Assembly: GCF_039523435.1 (NCBI RefSeq)
Contig: NZ_BAAAFH010000011.1
Span: forward strand, 620,001 to 684,000
DNA from: Wandonia haliotis
GTDB taxonomy: Bacteria; Bacteroidota; Bacteroidia; Flavobacteriales_D; Crocinitomicaceae
Reading direction: 5' to 3'
Length of the DNA stretch: 64,000 bases
The translations under genes were made by a program, and so were the position numbers. The notes beneath the pieces were generated by a model. The model saw only the letters and a program-made list of their open reading frames with translations. It was not told where the DNA came from and made no database searches. Shown here one piece after another: positions 1 through 8,529 of the stretch. Within the stretch, counting starts at the first letter, position 1. Every line of letters starts with the position of its first letter.

Positions 1-1134
1 ATCGTATCTGCTTGGGCTTGTTCTCCGCAGGTTGTAACGGTTGCCAATATGCAAAACAGGAAGAATTATATTGATTTCGAAGGAAATGTTTATCCACCGG
101 ATGGAGGACTTGTTCCTTCGGGACAACTAAGTGTAAATTCCTCAAAAGGCCCCAACAGGAGAAATATTCTTAAACCGGATATTACCGCTGCAGGTGACCT
201 CACTCTTTCTGCCCGGGTCATGAACGAATCTTACGCGGCCAATCAACTTGACGAAGGAGGGCTTCATGTCCGAAACGGTGGAACTTCCATGGCTTCTCCT
301 GTCGTGGCGGGAATAGCAGCACTGTATCTGGAAAAGTGTCCCATATCTACGTGGCAGGATTTTCAAAATGCTATTCGGGAAACAGCTTTTACAGATGAGT
401 TTATCACCTCGCCTCTTCCCAATTATGCTTTCGGAACCGGAAAAGCAAATGCACTTGCGACCTTACTCAGTACGAATTTTGCTCCTGAGGTATTCGGAGA
501 TACTTTGCTCTGTAGTAAAACCGGATTACTTGAAGTCACTCCGGAACCCCTATCAATCAACTGGAGCACCGGAGAAACTTCATATCCTTTAGAAGTGTTT
601 GAAACCAATAATTATTCAGCTTATGTTGAAAACGAAAAAGGATGTAAAGCACAATCTGATACACTACATGTTGTTTCGGGAACCACACCCAATCCATCAC
701 TTATTTCACAACTAAACGGAGCTTTAATTGCCAGTAACAATATTAATTATCAATGGTATCTCAATGATGAACCATTACCGGGGGAGACTAATCAAACTAC
801 TTTTCCGCAAATTTCCGGTTATTACAGCGTTGCTGCTACTGATCCGTCGGGATGTATGGCCCGATCGAATACTCTTTTCTTCTCTGTTCTGGACCTTCCG
901 GAAGTAAAAGAGCAATCAGAAATTACAATATCTCCCAACCCCTCTTCCGGAACTCTTTTCACTTCGGAAGCATTGAACGGTAGCTATACAATACTCAATA
1001 TGGATGGCAAACTAGTTCAGCAAGGATGGATCAACGGGAAAGAAATATCTGTCCGAGAGCTTGCCCGGGGACTTTATCAACTTTTCATTGTCACTAATCA
1101 ATTTGTTAAAGAATCAAAATTCGTAAGGAATTAG
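1..1134 (+). CDS. Secreted subtilisin-like (S8) protease, C-terminal part, with T9SS type A sorting domain
   Basis: The gene is cut by the left edge of the window; the frame is open from base 1, so no start is visible. The catalytic serine motif GTSMASP of subtilases lies at about 280-300, preceded by the typical KPDITAAG segment at about 169-192. The Asp and His of the triad would lie upstream of the window. After the protease core come roughly 130 residues of Ig-like or gliding-motility-like sequence, then a tail of about 70 residues beginning ITISPNPSSG and ending in basic residues. That is the usual form of a type IX secretion type A sorting domain. The protein is therefore expected to cross the outer membrane through the T9SS and be released or anchored at the surface. 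The substrate is unknown. There is no obvious terminator before the next gene. Confidence 0.9.
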   Translation: MVSAWACSPQVVTVANMQNRKNYIDFEGNVYPPDGGLVPSGQLSVNSSKGPNRRNILKPDITAAGDLTLSARVMNESYAANQLDEGGLHVRNGGTSMASPVVAGIAALYLEKCPISTWQDFQNAIRETAFTDEFITSPLPNYAFGTGKANALATLLSTNFAPEVFGDTLLCSKTGLLEVTPEPLSINWSTGETSYPLEVFETNNYSAYVENEKGCKAQSDTLHVVSGTTPNPSLISQLNGALIASNNINYQWYLNDEPLPGETNQTTFPQISGYYSVAATDPSGCMARSNTLFFSVLDLPEVKEQSEITISPNPSSGTLFTSEALNGSYTILNMDGKLVQQGWINGKEISVRELARGLYQLFIVTNQFVKESKFVRN

Positions 1135-1156
1135 CTCTTTTTTTAATGCTTTATGC

Positions 1157-1164
1157 TATTTTTG
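1157..1164 (+). promoter_or_regulatory. Promoter -7 element TATTTTTG for the DUF5606 gene
   Basis: Exact match to the Bacteroidota -7 consensus TAnnTTTG, 23 bp before the ATG. No clear TTG at -33. It implies a short leader and separates this gene from the protease upstream. Confidence 0.5.
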
Positions 1165-1187
1165 GCAACTAAATTCAAAAACACGAA

Positions 1188-1793
1188 ATGAATCTAACAG
1201 GAATTATTTCAATTTCCGGAAAACCGGGATTGTACAAAGTTGTTGCTCATGGAAACAACAATGTTATTGTTGAGTCTTTGGTAGATGGTAAACGTTTTCC
1301 TGCGCACTCAAACAACAGAATCTCTGCTTTGGAAGACATCAGCATCTACACGTATGAAGAAGACATACCGCTTAAAGATGTATTCCGTTCAATTTTTGAC
1401 AAAGAAGATGGCGGACAAGCTATTTCACATAAAGAAAGTCAGAAGAAACTGGCTGATTATATGGAAGAAGTACTTCCAAACTATGATCAGGACAGAGTAT
1501 ACCCTTCTGACATAAAGAAATTATTTCAGTGGTACAACCTTCTGCAAAAGGCCGGTGCGCTTATTCTTGAAGAAGAAACAGCGGAAGAAGAAGTTGTTGA
1601 AGAGGTAAAGGAAGAAAAACCTAAAAAGGCAGCTGCAAAAAAAACAACGGAAACAGCTGAAAAGACAGAAAAAAAGACTCCTGCGAAAAAAGCACCAGCT
1701 AAAAAGGCAGCTGCAAAAACTGAAGAAAAAGCCGCTCCAAAAAAACCAGCAGCTAAGAAAACAACTGCGAAAGCGAAAAAAGAAGAGGAATAA
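1188..1793 (+). CDS. DUF5606 domain protein with Lys/Ala-rich C-terminal tail
   Basis: Residues 1-125 (from MNLTGIISISGKPGLYKVVA) match the Bacteroidota DUF5606 domain as I remember it; its biochemical role is not known. From about residue 128 the protein turns into a Glu-rich stretch and then a long low-complexity tail of repeated PAKKA/AAKKT-type blocks to the end (residue 201), like histone H1 or HU-type basic tails. The tail is strongly positive and suggests nucleic-acid binding, but this is inference. The gene is monocistronic: a TAnnTTTG promoter lies upstream and a strong hairpin terminator downstream. The low-complexity tail also gives long spurious open frames on the opposite strand. 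Confidence 0.85.
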   Translation: MNLTGIISISGKPGLYKVVAHGNNNVIVESLVDGKRFPAHSNNRISALEDISIYTYEEDIPLKDVFRSIFDKEDGGQAISHKESQKKLADYMEEVLPNYDQDRVYPSDIKKLFQWYNLLQKAGALILEEETAEEEVVEEVKEEKPKKAAAKKTTETAEKTEKKTPAKKAPAKKAAAKTEEKAAPKKPAAKKTTAKAKKEEE

Positions 1794-1818
1794 TCCATTC
1801 ATACATACTAGAACAAAA

Positions 1819-1852
1819 AAGCTGTCCCTATTTCTTTCGGACAGCTTTTTTG
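1819..1852 (+). terminator. Rho-independent terminator after DUF5606 gene
   Basis: AAGCTGTCC and GGACAGCTT form a 9-bp stem followed by a T-run. Confidence 0.85.
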
Positions 1853-1870
1853 TTTGTAATACTATTCATT

Positions 1871-2527
1871 TTACAACTGAGATTGTTTTATTAGTTGTCC
1901 AATAAAATTAGCATCTAACTTTTCAGTATTCAACTTTATATAATAGTATGCTTTTACTTTTGAACCGTTTAGTTTGATAATGAGAACTTTATTTTTATCC
2001 GAATAAATAAGTCGGTTATTAGATAGTAGATAATCGGACCCAAACCTCGACTCCAACTCTCCTTTTGTTAGACCTACTAGATTTGCTTCTCCTAAATCAG
2101 AATCATTATTGAAAACCCTTAATTCAATCAAAATCTCAGTTTCATCATTATAAACGTGCTTATTTTCTCCATGCTTAAAAACAATTACCTGATCAATTCT
2201 TTTTGAATCCTTAACACTTTCAGATGAATAATAGTAGGTATAGTAGATTGCGTTTTCAATTTTCGGTTGAAAATAATAATCCTTTTTATTACTTACGCTT
2301 GTTGTAGTGTATTGATTGTTTTTTGACTTCTTATATTTCTGTAGATCAATTGGAGCATCCAAAAAGGAAATCAAAGATAAAGTTTTAACAGACCTTCTCT
2401 CTTCTTCCATTTTTGAAACAGACGAATCAGCAACTACTCCAATTTGTTTCTCTCCTTCTGCATCTGTTACATATTCACAACTCAGCAAGAAGAAAACCAC
2501 TATTATAATTACTTCCAATAACCTCAT
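1871..2527 (-). CDS. Hypothetical lipoprotein
   Basis: 218 residues. The N-terminus has a hydrophobic segment (residues 4-15) ending in LLSC, a plausible lipobox with Cys17, so the mature protein is probably lipid-anchored in the periplasm or outer membrane. The rest is hydrophilic and rich in Lys, Asp and Tyr; I recognise no family. Near the C-terminus, GLTKGELESRFGSDY resembles the SmpA/BamE-like 'TKxEVxxxFG' pattern, but this is too short to assign. It is followed at about 70 bp by another minus-strand gene of similar AT-rich composition. Start chosen as the ATG immediately before the signal peptide. Confidence 0.6.
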   Translation of the reverse strand: MRLLEVIIIVVFFLLSCEYVTDAEGEKQIGVVADSSVSKMEEERRSVKTLSLISFLDAPIDLQKYKKSKNNQYTTTSVSNKKDYYFQPKIENAIYYTYYYSSESVKDSKRIDQVIVFKHGENKHVYNDETEILIELRVFNNDSDLGEANLVGLTKGELESRFGSDYLLSNNRLIYSDKNKVLIIKLNGSKVKAYYYIKLNTEKLDANFIGQLIKQSQL

Positions 2528-2599
2528 TTTCTTTAGAATGATAAATTATGCTCTAAATCATAGTTATTAATTCGTCCCTAATCTTCTCCAATAAGAAAT

Positions 2600-3016
2600 C
2601 TAAGAGAGAATTTCACTATCTGAAAGTCTGTTTTTCTTACGTTTTTTTATTCCTTTTAGTAAAGTGTATATTCCAAGAGCTAATAGAAATGGAGGATAAA
2701 AGAATATCCTATTTAAGAAAAGAAGTCCTATCCCAAACCATAGAATGGCTAATGTAATTACGATAACTCCAGCAGCTACCCCATCCTTTATACCTATCTT
2801 GGATAAACCAAGTGAATCTTCATAAACCTCTTCATTGTGCTGTCTATTTCTTTTATCTTCAAGTAATTGAGACTCTATCTTATCCTCTTGAAAATCATCA
2901 CAAAAAACAGCAAACGTTGCTTGTTCTTTTGTTAAAGAACAGACTATTCCCTTTTTTGGTGAAAACTCTCTTCTTATACATGTTTTACAATATTCTAATT
3001 GTGCAACTCTATCCAT
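2600..3016 (-). CDS. Small membrane protein with N-terminal Cys-motif and two TM segments
   Basis: 138 residues. The N-terminal 45 residues carry C-x2-C (residues 10 and 13), then a Cys in GIVCSLT and a Cys in FAVFCDDF. I know this layout from the N-termini of many Bacteroidota membrane proteins, where it probably forms a small metal-binding knuckle. Two hydrophobic helices follow at about residues 78-118, and a basic C-terminus. Function unknown. It lies between two other small minus-strand genes with no clear terminators between them, so co-transcription is possible. Confidence 0.6.
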   Translation of the reverse strand: MDRVAQLEYCKTCIRREFSPKKGIVCSLTKEQATFAVFCDDFQEDKIESQLLEDKRNRQHNEEVYEDSLGLSKIGIKDGVAAGVIVITLAILWFGIGLLFLNRIFFYPPFLLALGIYTLLKGIKKRKKNRLSDSEILS

Positions 3017-3046
3017 TTTCAGTCTTATATAATTAGTGGTTATAAA

Positions 3047-3529
3047 TTACTTCGGTAATCCGTCCACGGAGGATTTTTTCCAGGGCTGGCCAGGAGCAAA
3101 CCACCAGATAGAGTTATCTTCTAAAACGACAACATATCTTGTCCCACTGACTTTACTATATGCTTTTAGCTGATTTATTTTAAACTGTTCTGGTAATCCT
3201 TCAACAGAAGATCTTTTCCAGGGTTGTCCCGGAGCAAACCACCAGATTGAGTTATCTTCTAAAGCGACAACATAACGACTTTCTCCGTCTTCTTTCGAGT
3301 AACATGATATGTGTTTTATAGAATAGTTCTCTGGCAATCCATCCACTGATGACTTTTTCCAGGGTTCTTCCGGAGCAAACCACCAGATTGAATTATCTTC
3401 TAAAACGACAACATAACGAGAAGACAAGTCATTCAGTCTAAGGTAGGATTCAAATAATTTAATGTCTTGTGAGAAAACAGCTGTGTGCAAAAGCAATACT
3501 AGTAGAACTAAGAATGATTTTTTCATCAT
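3047..3529 (-). CDS. Exported protein of three tandem ~47-residue repeats (RYVV-LEDNSIWWFAP)
   Basis: 160 residues. Residues 1-20 are a signal peptide (AVFSQ cleavage region). From residue 38 the protein is three near-identical repeats starting at residues 38, 85 and 131. Each begins RYVVxLEDNSIWWFAP and continues PWKxSSVxGLP, with a linker rich in Tyr, Ser and Lys. The third copy stops after GLPK, so it is incomplete. The repeats are also highly similar at DNA level, which favours copy-number change by slippage. The unit may form one blade of a beta-structure, but I recognise no named family. Three copies alone would not close a propeller. Confidence 0.7.
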   Translation of the reverse strand: MMKKSFLVLLVLLLHTAVFSQDIKLFESYLRLNDLSSRYVVVLEDNSIWWFAPEEPWKKSSVDGLPENYSIKHISCYSKEDGESRYVVALEDNSIWWFAPGQPWKRSSVEGLPEQFKINQLKAYSKVSGTRYVVVLEDNSIWWFAPGQPWKKSSVDGLPK

Positions 3530-3702
3530 GGTAAATTTTTAAGTTATTCAAAATACTTGGCTAAAATAACTCTTTACACTTGAAAACGTTTCTATAACAG
3601 ATTTCTACTTTCTTTTTATCTGACAAAAATGCTCAGTTCGATTTTAAATTATCTGATTACAAAGGGTTGAATTGCATTACTTCTTTACAATCTTCACTAC
3701 AC

Positions 3703-3735
3703 GAACAAAAAAGTCTCCTCTTTCTGAGGAGACTT
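3703..3735 (-). terminator. Terminator after menB
   Basis: Perfect 10-bp stem (AAGTCTCCTC / GAGGAGACTT) followed on the minus strand by a run of T. Confidence 0.8.
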
Positions 3736-3759
3736 CTTCTACTTCTCTACTGTATCCAT

Positions 3760-4593
3760 TTATGGAAACTTGGGGAATTTCGAAAAATCCCGTTCTCTTT
3801 TTTCTAAAAATGCGTTACGACCTTCTACGGCTTCTTCGGTCATATAGATCAAACGAGTTGCTTCGCCTGCATATACCTGCTGTCCCACCAAACCATCGTC
3901 GATAAGGTTGAAGGCAAATTTTGCCATTTTCACTGCCGTCGGACTTTTTGTCAAAATTTCCTGTGCCCATTCGTAAGCTGTCTGTTCCAACTCCTCATGC
4001 GGGACAACAGCGTTCACCATTCCCATATCATACGCTTCCTGTGCAGAATACGACTTACCCAGGAAGAAAATTTCCCGGGCGCGTTTTTGCCCTACCTGAC
4101 GCGCTAAATAGGCCGATCCAAATCCTCCGTCCACACTAGCTACATCTACATCTGTTTGTTTGAATACAGCATGTTCCTTACTGGCTAATGTCAGATCACA
4201 AACAACGTGCAGACTATGACCGCCACCAACTGCCCAGCCCGGCACAACAGCAATAACTACTTTATTCATAAACCGGATCTGACGCTGTACATCTAATATA
4301 TTAAAACGGTTTACACCATCTTCACCTTTATAACCGGTCGTAGAACGTACGCGTTGATCACCTCCTGAACAAAAAGCCCATCCTCCGTCTTTGGGAGAAG
4401 GACCTTCGCCACTAATCAATACGACTCCAATTTCTTGTGATTCATGGGCTATAATCAAGGCTTCCAGTAATTCGGAAACGGTTTTCGGTCGAAATGCATT
4501 TCGGACTTCAGGTCTGTTAAAAGCAATCCTTGCTACTCCGTTACATTTTCTGAAAGTTATATCCTGGTATTCTTTAATCGTTGTCCACTTCAT
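3760..4593 (-). CDS. menB: 1,4-dihydroxy-2-naphthoyl-CoA synthase (MenB)
   Basis: Crotonase-fold enzyme that closes the naphthoate ring of O-succinylbenzoyl-CoA in menaquinone synthesis, in the cytosol. Visible family features: an N-terminal crotonase segment GVARIAFNRPEVRNAFRP, the MenB-type oxyanion region WAFCSGGDQ, the VPGWAVGGGHSLH segment, VDVASVDGGFGSAYLARQVG, and the FSKFPKFP C-terminus. Length from the ATG at 4593 is 277 residues, as usual for MenB. An upstream in-frame TTG (4626) exists, but a TAnnTTTG promoter at 4608-4615 would start transcription inside that extension, so the ATG is preferred. No other men genes are adjacent. Confidence 0.95.
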   Translation of the reverse strand: MKWTTIKEYQDITFRKCNGVARIAFNRPEVRNAFRPKTVSELLEALIIAHESQEIGVVLISGEGPSPKDGGWAFCSGGDQRVRSTTGYKGEDGVNRFNILDVQRQIRFMNKVVIAVVPGWAVGGGHSLHVVCDLTLASKEHAVFKQTDVDVASVDGGFGSAYLARQVGQKRAREIFFLGKSYSAQEAYDMGMVNAVVPHEELEQTAYEWAQEILTKSPTAVKMAKFAFNLIDDGLVGQQVYAGEATRLIYMTEEAVEGRNAFLEKRERDFSKFPKFP

Positions 4594-4607
4594 ATTTTCA
4601 ATTTTGA

Positions 4608-4615
4608 CAAAAGTA
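4608..4615 (-). promoter_or_regulatory. Promoter -7 element TACTTTTG for menB
   Basis: Exact TAnnTTTG on the minus strand, 14 bp before the menB ATG. It decides the start codon. Confidence 0.5.
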
Positions 4616-4653
4616 AAAATTTGCAAGTACTTCTTAGCTTCTATGGAAGAATA

Positions 4654-5559
4654 TCAACTTCCCTGTGGCGTATACATGGTAATTCCGTTTTTTTCATACG
4701 CATCGATCATTACATCCAGCATTTTCCGGGCATCGATCAGTAAGGTTTCTGCCTCTCCCACCTGCACTTTCTTGAGAACTCCCCGCTTTTCAAAAAGGGG
4801 AATCAATTCATCACACTTGCGTTTTACCGACCACTCCGGGTTATGAATTTTTGTTTCAACGACCTGTTCATTTCCCTCGTAATCCCTGATCTTTACTTTT
4901 TGAATTTCGTGATAATAGATCGGAAACTTAAAGTCCGTTACAGCATCTTCGAGACAATGAAGATTAGTTCCTGCATTGTCCAATGTTACTCCTATCATCA
5001 GAATTTTACCATTTTTCTCAGCTACTCTGTAAAAAGGACTGTTCTCGTTATAAGGTGTTAGCTGTCCGAAATGAGCATCTACAAAATACTCTGTATCCGG
5101 TCCGATACAGGCAACCGGTTCTGTTGGATGTATGCTCCTTCTTGCATCCGGCAACTTCCTGAAATACTCTGTCACAGCTCCCAATCGCGAAGGTGTTTCC
5201 TGAACATCAAACACCTCCAGTTCTTTAATATAATCCAGCTGTCTCTTATTATTGGGAGAAGTTGGCATTAGAATATTTCCTGTATTTCCCACTGTCTCCA
5301 GTAAAGCAGCCACCAATGTACGAGGTCCATCTTTCAGGTAGCCTATTTTTGACAAAGCAGAGTGAACAAGGACCGTATCTCCTTCCGTAATTCCAATTGT
5401 ACGCAGTTCTGCTATCAGATCTTCCTGTGTTAATCCTCCTGTTTTTGCCTGTTGGTGCAATACCCGGTTTCTTCGCTTTTTTTTGAATTGCTGAACACTT
5501 TTGATAAAACGTTCCGGAGCAAAACGGAAGATTATTTTCTTTAACATACCGGTCATCAC
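4654..5559 (-). CDS. AAC(3)-family N-acetyltransferase
   Basis: About 300 residues. It has the fold signature of aminoglycoside 3-N-acetyltransferases (AAC(3)/YokD): GDTVLVHSALSKIGYL near residues 58-73, GNILMPTSP, RRSIHPTEPVACIGP, and the GVTLDNAGTNLHCLED block. These enzymes transfer acetyl from acetyl-CoA to an amine; many chromosomal members have unknown natural substrates and give little resistance. The start is a GTG overlapping the TAG of the upstream gene (TAGTGATG), with an ATG one codon later. It is last in a tightly packed minus-strand run after a WG-repeat protein and a TonB-like protein, so an envelope-related acetylation is possible. Antibiotic resistance should not be assumed. 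Confidence 0.85.
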   Translation of the reverse strand: MMTGMLKKIIFRFAPERFIKSVQQFKKKRRNRVLHQQAKTGGLTQEDLIAELRTIGITEGDTVLVHSALSKIGYLKDGPRTLVAALLETVGNTGNILMPTSPNNKRQLDYIKELEVFDVQETPSRLGAVTEYFRKLPDARRSIHPTEPVACIGPDTEYFVDAHFGQLTPYNENSPFYRVAEKNGKILMIGVTLDNAGTNLHCLEDAVTDFKFPIYYHEIQKVKIRDYEGNEQVVETKIHNPEWSVKRKCDELIPLFEKRGVLKKVQVGEAETLLIDARKMLDVMIDAYEKNGITMYTPQGS

Positions 5560-6350
5560 TACTTCGAATCAAAATTGTACATGATAAACCCGTCCTGCGC
5601 TTTAGGCGCCGATTCCTTGTAAGCAAACCTGGATTTTAACGCATACTCTTCCGCTTTTTGTATCATACAGTTGTTTGCGTTCACTGATTTTTCAGCAACA
5701 TAACGTGCAGAAATTACATCTCCGTTCTGATTAACACGAATCGCAATAACAACTGTCCCGTTAGATCCTGATCCACATGTATATCCCGGATTGCGAATAT
5801 ACCAGTCGTTATTATTATGTGGTTTTCTTCCTTCCAGATCATAATTTACCATTGTCCTTCCTGCATACACCTTATCTCCACCGGAAGAAGAACCCGATTC
5901 GTTATTCTGTGAGTTTGTCGTAGATGTACGTTGATTATTGCTTGTCCTTTGCTCCGTTGTTTCTCCGGAAGTTCCTGTCTGAGGACGAGAGTTTTTATAT
6001 TCATTAAAAAACTCCTGTTCCAAATTCTTCACGTCCTGTTCCACTTTGTTATCAACAGATGACCGCGAAAACCCTTCATTTACCTTTTCCCGTTTATCGT
6101 GTACATCTTTTGTCAGGTTTTTAACCTCACCGCTTTGCTGCTGCATTTCCTCCGGAATCTCAATCTCGTCCGGTTCAATCGGGATCATTTCTTCGGGGAC
6201 CTCAATCCTTGCATACACCTCGTTATCACCAAAGTACACGTTTGAGGAATAGGTTTCCAGCTGTAAATAAAGAAAAATACCCATGTGGACAACAAATGTC
6301 GTCAGAATCCCAAATCGGTGCTTTTCTATGAAGTCAAAAAACCTGTCCAC
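5559..6350 (-). CDS. TonB-like protein with N-terminal TM anchor and TonB C-terminal-like domain
   Basis: 263 residues. One membrane helix at about residues 13-30 follows a short cytoplasmic tail. Next comes an acidic/proline stretch (PEEMIPIEPDEIEIPEEM), a long Ser/Thr/Asn/Gln-rich linker (about residues 85-165), and a C-terminal domain with GTVVIAIRVNQNGDVISARY followed by an alternating helix and strand, as in TonB C-terminal/energy-transducer domains of Bacteroidota. It probably spans the periplasm from the inner membrane. The start is GTG overlapping the TAG of the upstream gene by one base. Neither ExbB nor ExbD is adjacent. Confidence 0.8.
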   Translation of the reverse strand: MDRFFDFIEKHRFGILTTFVVHMGIFLYLQLETYSSNVYFGDNEVYARIEVPEEMIPIEPDEIEIPEEMQQQSGEVKNLTKDVHDKREKVNEGFSRSSVDNKVEQDVKNLEQEFFNEYKNSRPQTGTSGETTEQRTSNNQRTSTTNSQNNESGSSSGGDKVYAGRTMVNYDLEGRKPHNNNDWYIRNPGYTCGSGSNGTVVIAIRVNQNGDVISARYVAEKSVNANNCMIQKAEEYALKSRFAYKESAPKAQDGFIMYNFDSK

Positions 6351-8452
6351 TACTCTACTGGTTCAATAATACAATCATTCTCTATCAAATAGTACTCCAT
6401 TTTATCTTCTCTGAATAAACGAAGAATTCCCGGCAAAATCAACTCCACGCGTGAATAAGCATGCGGAAGCTTCAATTTTCCTGATTTATCATAGATTCGA
6501 AAACCGTTATCATCATGAATCCGGAGTAAGTCCGAAGTAACTTCTATAATTTCATCATATTCCGGTGGAAGAACAAACTCTCCTTTTCTTCCGAATAAGC
6601 CATACCTGTTCTCATCCATTACTACTGCTGTAGGTCCGGAGAATGACTCTGCAAGTGCAAAACGTCTGTTCCAAACCCGGTTCATCCCGGAATCAAAAAA
6701 CTCCCAATATTCGTTTCGTTTGGCAGCAAAAATATCCGAATAATAGGAAATATCCTGATAGCGCGGTGCAACTTTCCATTGTCCTGTCGTATCAATCAAT
6801 CCATATTTCCCCGAACGTTCATCCAACATCTTGGCATATCCGTTCTTAAACTGACCAAAAAGCAATACATTGGGATAACTGGCAAACTGAGGTTCAATTT
6901 TTATCTCACCGTTTTCATTTACAAAACCTACTTTATCCTGTTCCACATAAGGAATGTATGTTCCTGTCTGCGGACCAAATCGTACAGCTTCTCCCGAAAA
7001 CAATGTATCTCCCGACAAGGCTACAATAAAAGTCGAATCCTCATCCCCAAACAGGAAACCTGATCCGAAACGGGTTATTTTTTCCTCTCGCTCCAAAACT
7101 ACCCTACCTTGTTTGTCAATGACAAGGTACTTTTCGTTCTGAATTACAACAGCTGTTCCTTCCTCAAATGCTTCAACCTGATCAAATACTCCCTGAAATG
7201 CTCTTTTTCCCGATTGGTCATAAAACACATAGCCTTCATCTGTCAGGACATAAAATAGTCCTTCCGAAGGTTCTCCAATCTCCTCAAAGTCGGTTTCCAA
7301 AATCATTAATCCCGTGCGGTCAATAATACCGTAATAATCATCTTCATCCGCAACAATAGCTATACCGTCTTTAAAAGCAGAAGCATCTGCAAATATTGGC
7401 TCTACAATTTTATCACCAAGCGCATCGATATATCCGAGAGCCCCGTTCAACTGGACAACGGCCATCCCCTCATTAAAAAGTGATGCTCCGTCAAACCCGG
7501 GGCGAATAATAACCGTTCCTTCTCTGTCGATGTACCCCCACTTTCCATTCTTTCGATACGGAAGTAACAAACGGTTAAGTGCATAAATCTCCCGTTCCAG
7601 CTCTTCCATAAACGGATAATCCGGAAATTCTTTTTTGAATTGCTCTACTTTAGCCAGAGAAAAGTCTCTCGTATACGCCCGGTATAACAATTGCCAGGCC
7701 TCTTCAATATGTGGATTATCCGGATATTTTCTGATAAATCGCTTGTACTCCAAAACCGTATGATCTGAGGTAGCCACTTTATACAGTTCTTTTTCTGCTT
7801 CCGAAACATACGGATTGTAGGAATAATGTGTAACAAAATCGGCAAACGCTTCTTCCGTTCCTGACTCAACCTGTTCCGCATACTGACTTCTGAAAAACAA
7901 CTCTTTAGCCAGATTAGCAAACTCCGATTTGGGGTATTTTTCCAAAAAATGTGCATAATCATGCGACGTATTGGATTGTTCTGCTTTCTCAAATGCAAGT
8001 AAATCCCTGCTGTACTTTGCCTGTTTGAGTTCTTTTGCCCAGGGATGCGCCGCAATGAAACGTACATACGCCAACTCCGTATTTTCCGATTCTACATTTT
8101 TAAACATCTCGGAAGAAACAGCCTGTCGCAAAACCAGAATTGAATCATACGTATATTTCCATTTTTCCGCATACTTTTCCCTGGCCTTTTCCTTTTCTTC
8201 TTTATACTTCCGCTCGGATTTCACAATCTTCACATACGCTGAATCCAGATTATGAAAGGGGTTGTCATCCCGCAAATAAATGACTGAAAGCCCGAAAGCA
8301 GCTATCGAAGGCGACTTCTTTTCTTTCTTTTCAAAGATCTTCTTTGCCTGAAAATAGTCATACATAGCGAGCGCTTCAAAACCCTTATTCAGGTTTTGTC
8401 CGGAAACAGATCCGGAAAATACGATAATCATGCACAACTGAACTAACCTCAT
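6350..8452 (-). CDS. Exported WG-repeat protein with helical (TPR-like) N-terminal half
   Basis: 700 residues with a signal peptide (residues 1-18). Residues about 20-290 are helical, with repeats such as YARFLxKYPxSEF that look TPR/HAT-like. From about residue 297 there are WG beta-repeats (GKWGYIDREGTVIIRPGFD, then LGYIDALGDKIVEPIF and so on, to the C-terminus). WG-repeat proteins are common exported proteins of Bacteroidota; their ligand is not known. The stop overlaps the GTG start of the TonB-like gene by one base, so the two should be co-translated and may work together across the periplasm. Confidence 0.85.
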   Translation of the reverse strand: MRLVQLCMIIVFSGSVSGQNLNKGFEALAMYDYFQAKKIFEKKEKKSPSIAAFGLSVIYLRDDNPFHNLDSAYVKIVKSERKYKEEKEKAREKYAEKWKYTYDSILVLRQAVSSEMFKNVESENTELAYVRFIAAHPWAKELKQAKYSRDLLAFEKAEQSNTSHDYAHFLEKYPKSEFANLAKELFFRSQYAEQVESGTEEAFADFVTHYSYNPYVSEAEKELYKVATSDHTVLEYKRFIRKYPDNPHIEEAWQLLYRAYTRDFSLAKVEQFKKEFPDYPFMEELEREIYALNRLLLPYRKNGKWGYIDREGTVIIRPGFDGASLFNEGMAVVQLNGALGYIDALGDKIVEPIFADASAFKDGIAIVADEDDYYGIIDRTGLMILETDFEEIGEPSEGLFYVLTDEGYVFYDQSGKRAFQGVFDQVEAFEEGTAVVIQNEKYLVIDKQGRVVLEREEKITRFGSGFLFGDEDSTFIVALSGDTLFSGEAVRFGPQTGTYIPYVEQDKVGFVNENGEIKIEPQFASYPNVLLFGQFKNGYAKMLDERSGKYGLIDTTGQWKVAPRYQDISYYSDIFAAKRNEYWEFFDSGMNRVWNRRFALAESFSGPTAVVMDENRYGLFGRKGEFVLPPEYDEIIEVTSDLLRIHDDNGFRIYDKSGKLKLPHAYSRVELILPGILRLFREDKMEYYLIENDCIIEPVE

Positions 8453-8529
8453 ACTACTGTTTGTATGCTAATTTACCCAATACTTAACGATAATAGTAGT
8501 AAAGTTGGTATAAATAGCCCGAAACTCTG

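Noticed and set aside
142..366. Open frame on the opposite strand of the protease gene
   Set aside because: Shadow of the protease frame; no start signal or family.
1521..1802. Two long Phe/Ser/Cys-rich frames opposite the DUF5606 gene
   Set aside because: They are the complement of the Lys/Ala low-complexity tail; no biological signal.
4391..4846. Plus-strand frame over menB/AAC(3) junction
   Set aside because: Overlaps two well-supported genes; no protein family, low-complexity character.
4654..5559. Acquired aminoglycoside resistance gene
   Set aside because: Although the fold is AAC(3), the gene is embedded in a tight chromosomal operon and typical of housekeeping-type family members; resistance cannot be claimed.
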